Of a stretch of DNA of 64,000 nt, positions 54,715-64,000 are shown piece after piece. The position numbers and the translations under genes are program-made. Every line of letters starts with the position of its first letter. The first letter of the stretch is position 1. The DNA is from Qipengyuania marincola. GTDB taxonomy: Bacteria; Pseudomonadota; Alphaproteobacteria; Sphingomonadales; Sphingomonadaceae. The DNA lies in NCBI RefSeq assembly GCF_029688625.1, contig NZ_JARULC010000001.1, positions 620,001-684,000 on the forward strand, in the 5' to 3' direction. The notes beneath the pieces are model-generated. The model saw only the letters and a program-made list of their open reading frames with translations. It ran no database searches and was not told the origin of the DNA.

Positions 54715-56961
54715 TCAGTTGGTTGCCGGACTGCTCATGGTGCGCGGCGGCAGCTTGCCGTCCGATGCCTCGCTGTCCGTCGCTTCGTCGCCTGGGACCA
54801 GCCCGCGTGCTTCGAGCATCGGGCCGACTTCGGGAGCACGCCCCATGAAGTTCTGGAACATCTGGTAATAGTCCATCGTCCCGCCACGACTGAGCACGGT
54901 GGCGCGATAATGATCGCCATTCTCGCGTGTGAGGCCTCCATTGTCGAGGAACCACTTGCGGCTGTCGCGATCGAGCATTTCGGTCCACAGATAGCTGTAG
55001 TAGCCTGCCGAATAGCCGGCTGGTCCGCTGAAGATGTGGTTGAAATAGCTGCTGCGATAGCGCGGCGGCACGAGGTCGATCTCGAGGCCGAGCTCTTCCA
55101 GCGCCTGACGCTCGAACGCATCGACCTTGGCCGGCGTATCGATGGCAGCGGCTTGGGCGGGCGAGAGCGCACTCCACTTCATGTCGAGCAGCGCCGCGGC
55201 CACGACTTCGCCGAAGTCATAGCCCTGGTTGAACAGCGAGGCCGCCTCGATGCGCTCGATCATTTCGGGCGGAATGGTCTCGCCGGTCTCGTAATGCTTG
55301 GCGTAGTTCGACAGGACTTCGGGATAGGTCGCCCACATCTCGTTCACCTGGCTCGGATACTCGACGAAGTCGCGCGCCGTGGCGGTGCCCGAGAGGCTTT
55401 CGTACATCTGGTCGGCGAAGAAACCATGCAGAGCGTGGCCGAATTCGTGGAACAGCGTGTTGACGTTGTCGAAGCTGACCAGCTGCACTTCGCCCGCCGG
55501 AGCCTTGGGGATGTTGAGCACGTTGTAGATCACCGGCTTGGTGCCCCACAGATCGCTCTGGTCGACGAAATTGCTCATCCACGCGCCGCCGCGCTTCGAG
55601 GGGCGCTGGAACGGGTCGAAGTAGAAAAGGCCGAGCTCCGAACCGTCACGATCGAACACAGTGTAGGTCGTCACATCGGGGTGATAGACCGGCAGGTCGG
55701 TGCGCTTCTCGAAGCTGAGGCCGTAGAGCTTGTTCGCAGCATAGAAGATGCCGTCTTCCAGCACGCGGTCGAGCTGAAAATATTCCATCACCGCATCTTC
55801 ATCGAGGTCGAAGTTCTCCGCCTTCACCTTGTTGGCATAGCGGTACCAGTCCCACGGCTGCACCTCGTAATCGCCGCCATCGGCAGCGATCGCGGCATTC
55901 AGCAGCGCGGCTTCGCGCCGCTGCGTCGCGGCGAGGGCGGGGACCATCTGTTCCATGAAGCCGAGCGCAGTCGCGGGCTTTTCCGCCATCCGGTCCCACA
56001 TCGCATAGGTCGCCCAGTCAGGTTCGCCGAACAGCGCTGCCTTTTCGGCCCGCAGCGCAGCGATCTTGCGCACCTGGTCGCGCGTATCGAAAGCGCGCTG
56101 GCCATCGGCGCGGTGATAGGACAGCTTGAACAGCTTCTCGCGCGTGGCGCGGTTTTCCAGCGTGGGCAGCAGCGGTTGCTGCGTGGTGTTCTGGAGCGCC
56201 AGAGCGAACTTGCCCGGCTGGCCCTTTTCCGCGGCCAGTTCGGCAGCGGCCTTGATGTCGGCCTCGGACAGGCCCGCCAGTTCCTCGCGCGTGTCGACGA
56301 TCAGCGGCTGGTCGCTCATGGCCGAACGCACGGTCTGGCCGAATTCGGTCGTGATTTCGGAAAGTTCGGTGTTGATCTGCTTCACGCGCTCGCGCTGAGC
56401 ATCGGTCAGCAGCGCACCGGCGTGGACCATGCCGGCGTAGGTCTCTTCCAGCAGCTTTGCATCCTCGACCGTCATCGTCATCGCGGCGCGATTGTCATAG
56501 ACGGCCTTCACCCGCGCAAAGAGTTCCGGGTTGAGTGTGATGGAGTCCCCGTGAGCGGTCAGCTTCGGACCGACTTCGGTCTGGATCTCGTCCAGCCGAT
56601 CGGTCGTATTCGAGCCGGTCAGAGCATAGAACACGCGCGCCACGCGGCCGAGCATGCGGCCCGATTTCTCCAGCGCGACGATCGTGTTCTCGAAGGTGGG
56701 CGGCGCCGGATTGTCGATGATCGCCTGGATCTCGGCCTTCTGGATGGCCATGCCCTGCTCGAAGGCGGGCATGTAGTCGTCTTCGGAAATCTTGGTGAAG
56801 TCGGGCGCCTTGAACGGCAGCGTGCTGTCGGATGCGAAATATCCGGTGCCTTCGGGTATCGCGCTGGCTTCGGCCATGGTCTCGATGTCTCCGCCGGGGG
56901 TGGTGGTGCAGCCTGCGGCAAGGGCGGCAAGTGCGGCAGTGGCCAGGATTTGGGCCTTCAT
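54715..56961 (-). CDS. M3-family zinc metallopeptidase, Dcp-like, lipoprotein
   Basis: A 748-residue protein. The start at 56961 follows AGGGAG; an upstream in-frame ATG (57054) has no leader-like sequence. MKAQILATAALAALAAGC is a lipoprotein signal. The zinc site is HEFGH in NTLFHEFGHALHGFF near residue 505, with the downstream Glu in the expected M3 helix. Motifs ERKLFKLSYHRADGQ-like EKLFKLSYHRADGQ and SGPAGYSAGYYSYLWTEML fit peptidyl-dipeptidase Dcp and oligopeptidase A. Cell-envelope location by lipobox. It trims peptides, likely for nutrition. Confidence 0.92.
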   Translation of the reverse strand: MKAQILATAALAALAAGCTTTPGGDIETMAEASAIPEGTGYFASDSTLPFKAPDFTKISEDDYMPAFEQGMAIQKAEIQAIIDNPAPPTFENTIVALEKSGRMLGRVARVFYALTGSNTTDRLDEIQTEVGPKLTAHGDSITLNPELFARVKAVYDNRAAMTMTVEDAKLLEETYAGMVHAGALLTDAQRERVKQINTELSEITTEFGQTVRSAMSDQPLIVDTREELAGLSEADIKAAAELAAEKGQPGKFALALQNTTQQPLLPTLENRATREKLFKLSYHRADGQRAFDTRDQVRKIAALRAEKAALFGEPDWATYAMWDRMAEKPATALGFMEQMVPALAATQRREAALLNAAIAADGGDYEVQPWDWYRYANKVKAENFDLDEDAVMEYFQLDRVLEDGIFYAANKLYGLSFEKRTDLPVYHPDVTTYTVFDRDGSELGLFYFDPFQRPSKRGGAWMSNFVDQSDLWGTKPVIYNVLNIPKAPAGEVQLVSFDNVNTLFHEFGHALHGFFADQMYESLSGTATARDFVEYPSQVNEMWATYPEVLSNYAKHYETGETIPPEMIERIEAASLFNQGYDFGEVVAAALLDMKWSALSPAQAAAIDTPAKVDAFERQALEELGLEIDLVPPRYRSSYFNHIFSGPAGYSAGYYSYLWTEMLDRDSRKWFLDNGGLTRENGDHYRATVLSRGGTMDYYQMFQNFMGRAPEVGPMLEARGLVPGDEATDSEASDGKLPPRTMSSPATN

Positions 56962-57090
56962 GAAAAACTCCCTGTTATCGAACAGCGCGCGGGTGCGCGG
57001 CTGGGATCGGTGAATGCGATAGGCGCTTGAACCGGAACCGGACGTGGCTTGCAAGCCACCTGCGGACGCCGGTCGGCGCAGATTGATGGT

Positions 57091-57672
57091 TTATCGAACG
57101 GGACCGCGGCTTGCACGTTCCTGAACAGGCTGTTTGGCGGGAAAAAGCGGGTAGTCCACGACCTCCCGATACAGCGATCCGCCTGTGCGCAAATGGCTTT
57201 CGAACAGACCGAAACTCTCGGCCTGCCAATTGCTAAACCGGGTCGCGGCATGCTCGGCCAGGAAAGCGTCGACGGGACCGGACGCCGTATTGAGGCGGGC
57301 GATAGTGACGTGCGGCATGAACTTGCGATGTTCGGGCTCGATCCCCACCAGCTGGCACCGGCGCTCGATCTTTCGCTGCAAACGGGCGAGTTCGAGCTGC
57401 GGCTCCACTCCGGCCCATAGCGTATGCGGACGGCCTTTGCGCGAGAATACACCTGTGCCGCGCAAGGCGACCTCGAATGGCGGCATTGCGACATCCTGTA
57501 AGGCGTCGGCCAGATCGTTGGCAAGCGAGCGCTCTACCTCGCCGATATATCGCAGAGTAAGATGAAGCTGGTCCTCATCCTGCCAGCGCGCACCGTCAAC
57601 GCCTTCCATCACATCGATCAGATGATCGCGGACGGGAGCGGGCGGGCGGAGAGCGACAAACAAGCGGTGCAT
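57091..57672 (-). CDS. thpR: RNA 2',3'-cyclic phosphodiesterase
   Basis: A 193-residue protein of the 2H phosphoesterase family, formerly 2'-5' RNA ligase. The two HxT motifs are HLTLRYIG near residue 37 and HVTIARL near 125. MHRLFVALRPPAPVRDHLID is the typical start. It hydrolyses 2',3'-cyclic phosphate ends of RNA to 2'-phosphates. Length is ordinary. No clear operon partner; it lies between the M3 peptidase and the lysozyme genes. Confidence 0.93.
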   Translation of the reverse strand: MHRLFVALRPPAPVRDHLIDVMEGVDGARWQDEDQLHLTLRYIGEVERSLANDLADALQDVAMPPFEVALRGTGVFSRKGRPHTLWAGVEPQLELARLQRKIERRCQLVGIEPEHRKFMPHVTIARLNTASGPVDAFLAEHAATRFSNWQAESFGLFESHLRTGGSLYREVVDYPLFPAKQPVQERASRGPVR

Positions 57673-57725
57673 GGCGCAATCGCTCCTAGCACGATACGCC
57701 TACGGGGCGACACTGGCGCGCCGCG

Positions 57726-58628
57726 TCAGGCGTTGCGGCTGGAAGATCCGATTTCGCGCGGATCGGAATAGTCGGCTTCGGCAAACATCGCCGCGCGTCG
57801 TTCAGACCGATATTCGAGGCCCCTAGCCACGGCACCGCCGGCGTGCGTGTAGTCGAGCTGCGAGGCTACACCCTCATAGTCACGCGCCTCGATTGCGGCA
57901 TTCAGTTGAGGGCTCTGTTCGGGCAATACATTGCCGAGCCCAACATTGTATACGAGGTCGACCAGTGCGTCGAACTCATGCTGGTGCAGCGGCAGATCGC
58001 CTACCAGCTGCCTCACGCCGCGCTCCGCTTCGCGCAGGTCCTCTGCAAGAAATTGCATGGCTTGCTCTTCGGAAATGCGGTCGCCGAGCGAAAGGCCGTC
58101 AGCCGGATCGATAAGGTGTCCGACCCCTACGGTCGGGTAGCCTGCCACATCGCGATAGACGGTGTAGCGCACGCCCTCTTCCTCCACGAGTGCGTTCTTG
58201 AACGCATCGCTTGCCTCGAGCAGCGCCGCGGGCTTGCGCGCATAGACTGCTTCCTCGGCCGTGGGATCGGCAAAGGCGGTGATTGGTGCGGGCATCTTGT
58301 TGATCGGTGTCGCCACCTGCGGCCCGGTAAAGGCCGTGAGGCCCACGGCGCCGGCGGTCAGCATCATCGTTGCCTGCCTGCGGGTGGAATGTCGCGTCTT
58401 GATGCCGAATGCGCGCTGAGCTGCGCGACGCGCGTCCTTGAGGTCGCGGCGGTGACGGCGAGCGCGCACCAGCTTCGACACGGGATTGCGCGAACGCTCG
58501 CGCCGTCCGTCGGAAGACTTGCGCTCCCAGTCACCCGGTTCAAGCGGGCGATCGAGGTCTGCGAGGAGAGCTTTGAGGCGGTCGGATTGCTCCGGGCGTG
58601 GTGTTTGTGTTTCCTTTTGCTCGGACAT
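57726..58628 (-). CDS. Membrane-anchored phage-type lysozyme (glycoside hydrolase family 24)
   Basis: A 300-residue protein. The C-terminal half is a T4-like lysozyme with the expected E-8-D-5-T catalytic arrangement in EEEGVRYTVYRDVAGYPTVG (Glu near 148, Asp near 157, Thr near 163), followed by VGHLIDPADG and ALVDLVYNVGLGNV. The N-terminal half is charged and Arg-rich (RRHRRDLKDARRAAQRAFG), then has one hydrophobic segment, MMLTAGAVGLTAFTGPQVAT, likely a signal anchor. So the enzyme faces the periplasm and cuts peptidoglycan. No other phage gene is near. The start at 58628 is chosen over 58670. Confidence 0.87.
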   Translation of the reverse strand: MSEQKETQTPRPEQSDRLKALLADLDRPLEPGDWERKSSDGRRERSRNPVSKLVRARRHRRDLKDARRAAQRAFGIKTRHSTRRQATMMLTAGAVGLTAFTGPQVATPINKMPAPITAFADPTAEEAVYARKPAALLEASDAFKNALVEEEGVRYTVYRDVAGYPTVGVGHLIDPADGLSLGDRISEEQAMQFLAEDLREAERGVRQLVGDLPLHQHEFDALVDLVYNVGLGNVLPEQSPQLNAAIEARDYEGVASQLDYTHAGGAVARGLEYRSERRAAMFAEADYSDPREIGSSSRNA

Positions 58629-58800
58629 GGGGCGAGAATGGCTTTCTTTATAACTTCTTTGGGCGCGCAAACCCGTGGGAGGACGGTGAAAACACGCGTC
58701 CGCCGGGGCACGCCGGGTTTAGGTATACAACGGTCGGCACGGCTTGTTCGGTCCCCATCCTACCGCTCGTGGCGCACGCCCTGCGGGCCGCCAGGAAGGG

Positions 58801-59973
58801 TCAGGCGGCGCATCTCACGCGGTTTCGACCGGCGTCCTTGGCCTGGTAACAGGCAACGTCCGAGCGTTGCAGCGCCGTGTCGAGCGATTCTCCCGGTCGC
58901 CATTCGGCTAGCCCGATCGAGGCCGACACTTGCAGGCTTTCGTATTCGGGCAGCTCTTCACCGATGGTCTCGATCGCCCTGCGCAGGCATTCGGAGACGC
59001 TTTCCGCCTCGGCCAGATCAAGTCCTTGCAAAGTAATTAGAAATTCCTCGCCCCCGAGGCGAAAAGCCAGGTGGTCGAGCCGCCAGGAATGCTCCTCCAG
59101 CACGCTGCGGATTTTCTGTGCTGTGGCGACCAGCACCCGGTCCCCAGCCGCATGCCCGTGGCGGTCGTTGATCGCCTTGAACCGGTCGAGATCGATGGTC
59201 AGGAGATGCAGGCTGTTTGCCGGGCGATGCCAGTCGGTTTCCTCGAACAGGCGGCGCCGGTTGTAGAGGCCCGTCAGCGGGTCGCGCCAGCTGAGGAACT
59301 CGGCTTTTGCGAGCGCCTCGGCAAGATCCGAAGTCAGATGGGCGTTTTCCACGGTCGTTTTCGCCGCATGAACGATGTGCCGCCCGGTGTTGGACGCATA
59401 GACGCGCACTCCAAGCGTGAAGATCGTCGAGATCAGCAGGAACACATCGTCCAGCCGCTCCGGATGATAAGTGACGACGCTGCAGGACACGAGCCAGAAC
59501 GCGCCCAGCATGCCGTCGCGGGCCATCGGAAAGGCGGCCATCGTCACGGCGATCAGCGTGACCGCGATCAGTACCACGAGCTGGATGGTCGAGCTGGCGG
59601 CCACGCCGGCGCCCGGTGGCGCGGGCCACAGCATCAAGGCAAGCGTCGCGCCGGTCGTCATCATGGCGAAGAACAGCACATATTCTGCATTGCCGATCGG
59701 GCTGCGCGATCGCATCCGGCGCTCCAGCCGCGTGGCAGCCCAGCGGGTGAACACGAAAGAGACGATGCGAAAGGCCAGGAACAGCCCGAGCATACCCGGG
59801 TTTCCGAGCGCGTTGACGCTCACGGCCATCACCGCCAGCGCCAGCAGGCTGGCGACGAGGGCATGGCGTTCGCGCTCGAGCATGGAGAGCACGGCTTCGC
59901 GCCGCACCTCGAAGGTACGGTCGCGATCGGCGGGGCGTTTCGCCCCCGCCCGCAGTCCGTCTCCGTCCACCAA
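58801..59973 (-). CDS. Membrane-bound diguanylate cyclase (GGDEF)
   Basis: A 390-residue protein. Membrane spans fill residues 38-200 (for example VASLLALAVMAVSVNALGNP). The GGDEF domain has LSWRDPLTGLYNRRRLFEET, LTIDLDRFKAINDRHGHAAG and the active-site RLGGEEFLITLQG near residue 302. No RxxD inhibitory site is present. It makes cyclic di-GMP. The architecture and linker (AKAEFLSWRDPLTGL against HHAEFLSRHDALTGL) match the GGDEF protein at 53397, so the two are paralogues. Start is TTG at 59973 or GTG at 59970; either is tentative. Confidence 0.9.
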   Translation of the reverse strand: MVDGDGLRAGAKRPADRDRTFEVRREAVLSMLERERHALVASLLALAVMAVSVNALGNPGMLGLFLAFRIVSFVFTRWAATRLERRMRSRSPIGNAEYVLFFAMMTTGATLALMLWPAPPGAGVAASSTIQLVVLIAVTLIAVTMAAFPMARDGMLGAFWLVSCSVVTYHPERLDDVFLLISTIFTLGVRVYASNTGRHIVHAAKTTVENAHLTSDLAEALAKAEFLSWRDPLTGLYNRRRLFEETDWHRPANSLHLLTIDLDRFKAINDRHGHAAGDRVLVATAQKIRSVLEEHSWRLDHLAFRLGGEEFLITLQGLDLAEAESVSECLRRAIETIGEELPEYESLQVSASIGLAEWRPGESLDTALQRSDVACYQAKDAGRNRVRCAA

Positions 59974-60045
59974 TCCCCACTGCCTCTCGTCGGTCGATAC
60001 AGGTGCAGTTAGGCCTAGGACCTACGGGTTAATAAATGATCATTG

Positions 60046-60070
60046 AAAAACCGGCCGGTCTGGCCTGGCG
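60046..60070 (-). terminator. Terminator of the LuxR-type regulator gene
   Basis: On the minus strand GGCC (60065-60062) pairs with GGCC (60056-60053), extended by outer C-G pairs, and GGTTTTTC follows. Short stem, so moderate support. Confidence 0.4.
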
Positions 60071-60101
60071 AGCATGAGCCATCGCGCGGATGTCTCGTAC
60101 G

Positions 60102-61193
60102 CTAATTCGCTAGGTCGTCGAACTTGCTGGCAAGAGCTGCGTATATCATCGCCTCGCGGCGGGAATGGTGCGTCTTCTGGCACATGTTCTTCACGTGCCA
60201 GCGCAGGGTCTCGTAACTGATCCCTTCGCTGCGTGCCGCGGTCCGCATGTCCGGCTCGCGCATGAGCGCTTCGAGGATGGCGCGTTCGCGCGCCGTCAGC
60301 GCATGGGCGGCGGCGAACAGATCGGCACGGCTGCTGACCTGATCGCGGGCGCGGGATATGACGAGAAAGGCACAATCCTCGCCGATCCAGCGCAAGGGCG
60401 GCGGCAAGGGCGCGGCTTCGATCTCCGCATTCCCGATCCGGAAGCGCAGCGTTTCGCCGCGCAAGGCGCGACCGATCGCGGCCTCGATTAGCGCGAGGCT
60501 CGCCCGATCGTCGCTGTCGATGCGGCTCCGGCCGATCACGACATTCCCGCAAGGCACGCCGGCTTCGGTCGGCTCCCCCTCATCGGACAAGCGCAGGTTG
60601 AGATCGCGGTCGACCACATGGCATGCCGCCTGCCCGCCCGACCGGTGCGATCCCAGCATGCGGGCGACGCGCAGCGAATTGCGCAGCGCCTTGTCGAGGA
60701 TCGGAAGGAGGGATCGCAGGCGTTCGGCTTCTCCCTGCGCGAACAGGTCCTCGCCAAAGCCACGCTGGACGCTGATCGACTGGCGTCCGAATTCCGCATC
60801 GTCACCGATGATTCCGTGCACACTGTCGCGCACATCGCCGAAGCGGTTGATGGCCTCGAAATACTCGGTGTGCGCGATGTCCTCGTTGCGGACATATTGC
60901 TGGCCCAGCTGGGTCTGGTGGACGGGCGTGCGCAGCGACAGGCCGGCGCGCGGGTCAAAGCGATTATAGTGCGTGTTGTAGCGCGCAATCGCCGCCGGGT
61001 CGTGGTTCCAGTCCAGCGCATGGCGATAGGGGCCGTTGTCGGGCATTCCCAGCAGCATGGCTTTCGACCCGCCGACCCATTCGGCGATGTCCTGCAACAG
61101 CCGCGCCCAGGCATATTCGCCAAGGCTCGCCGCCTCGCACCGCTGGGCGAGCTGTTCGAAAGTGGCCCCCATGATCGAAGGGTAGACCAGCAT
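60102..61193 (-). CDS. LuxR-family transcriptional regulator
   Basis: A 363-residue protein. The C-terminal LuxR helix-turn-helix is [20 protein letters not shown] followed by [20 protein letters not shown]. The N-terminal 290 residues are a sensor-like part with no match to an acyl-homoserine-lactone domain by eye, and the total is longer than typical LuxR (about 240). It may sense a small molecule or act in a LuxR-solo manner. The start could also be the ATG at 61172. It is divergent from uvrA (107 bp). Confidence 0.83.
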   Translation of the reverse strand: MLVYPSIMGATFEQLAQRCEAASLGEYAWARLLQDIAEWVGGSKAMLLGMPDNGPYRHALDWNHDPAAIARYNTHYNRFDPRAGLSLRTPVHQTQLGQQYVRNEDIAHTEYFEAINRFGDVRDSVHGIIGDDAEFGRQSISVQRGFGEDLFAQGEAERLRSLLPILDKALRNSLRVARMLGSHRSGGQAACHVVDRDLNLRLSDEGEPTEAGVPCGNVVIGRSRIDSDDRASLALIEAAIGRALRGETLRFRIGNAEIEAAPLPPPLRWIGEDCAFLVISRARDQVSSRADLFAAAHALTARERAILEALMREPDMRTAARSEGISYETLRWHVKNMCQKTHHSRREAMIYAALASKFDDLAN

Positions 61194-61299
61194 TCCGGCG
61201 GAGGATCAAGGAAGGGCGCTTCGGCCTGTCCCGCAGGGGTACGAAATGCCCCGCGATCGCCACTGGACTTGCGCGCTGACAGCCCCCACTTGGAGCGCC

Positions 61300-64000
<2,701 letters not shown>

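Noticed and set aside
54598..57030. Plus-strand open frame opposite the M3 peptidase
   Set aside because: Antisense shadow; the minus-strand gene has a lipobox, zinc site and ribosome binding site.
57726..58628. Prophage remnant around the lysozyme
   Set aside because: No integrase, terminase, capsid, tail or lysis partner gene is nearby and base composition is that of the host.

Overview
The window reads as a chromosome segment of a GC-rich alphaproteobacterium. The layout and proteins fit Sphingomonadales, most likely family Erythrobacteraceae: a GC-rich str/S10/spc/alpha ribosomal cluster without rpsD, S5 and L3 with long low-complexity extensions, the CPVSGF-type UvrA finger, an mdh-sucD-sucA-sucB-lpd cluster, and many secreted proteins of unknown function. 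The family call is inference from protein character; no 16S gene is present.

Layout. 1-5700: polyphosphate genes (ppx cut by the left edge, ppk) on the minus strand, then a LysR regulator, two convergent GNAT acetyltransferases and a small HTH-like protein. 5900-8070: a visibly AT-richer two-gene cassette with its own promoter, coding a 37-kDa nucleoid-associated (NA37/YejK-like) protein translationally coupled to a RelA/SpoT-domain nucleotidyltransferase. This is the best candidate for an undescribed system. 8071-8597: a non-coding stretch with two kinds of dispersed palindromic repeat. 8598-30617: str operon (rpsL, rpsG, fusA, tuf), S10 and spc operons (rpsJ to adk), then an SRPBCC protein and gdhA lodged between adk and the alpha operon (rpsM, rpsK, rpoA, rplQ). 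Most long spacers in this cluster hold strong GC hairpins, and the S10 leader looks like a promoter followed by an attenuator.

30700-38406: accessory and metabolic genes: two serine hydrolases, a tandem pair of related secreted proteins, a TRIC-type channel, a PepSY protein, an amidase and a polytopic membrane protein. 38411-38456 is a perfect 18-bp inverted repeat that folds over the ribosome binding site of the second serine hydrolase. 38473-46530 (minus): TCA-cycle genes mdh, sucD, sucA, sucB and lpdA, interleaved with a small membrane protein and a lipoprotein; sucC is not here.

46773-53393: an unknown protein, a SleB-type cell-wall hydrolase, then a cobalamin riboswitch controlling btuB-btuF-btuC-btuD and a coupled 96-residue unknown, all joined by 4-base overlaps. 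53397-61193 (minus): two membrane-bound GGDEF diguanylate cyclases of the same design, an M3 metallopeptidase lipoprotein, ThpR, a membrane-anchored phage-type lysozyme and a LuxR-type regulator. 61300 to the end: uvrA, cut by the right edge.

No tRNA, rRNA, CRISPR array, transposase or integrase was recognised.
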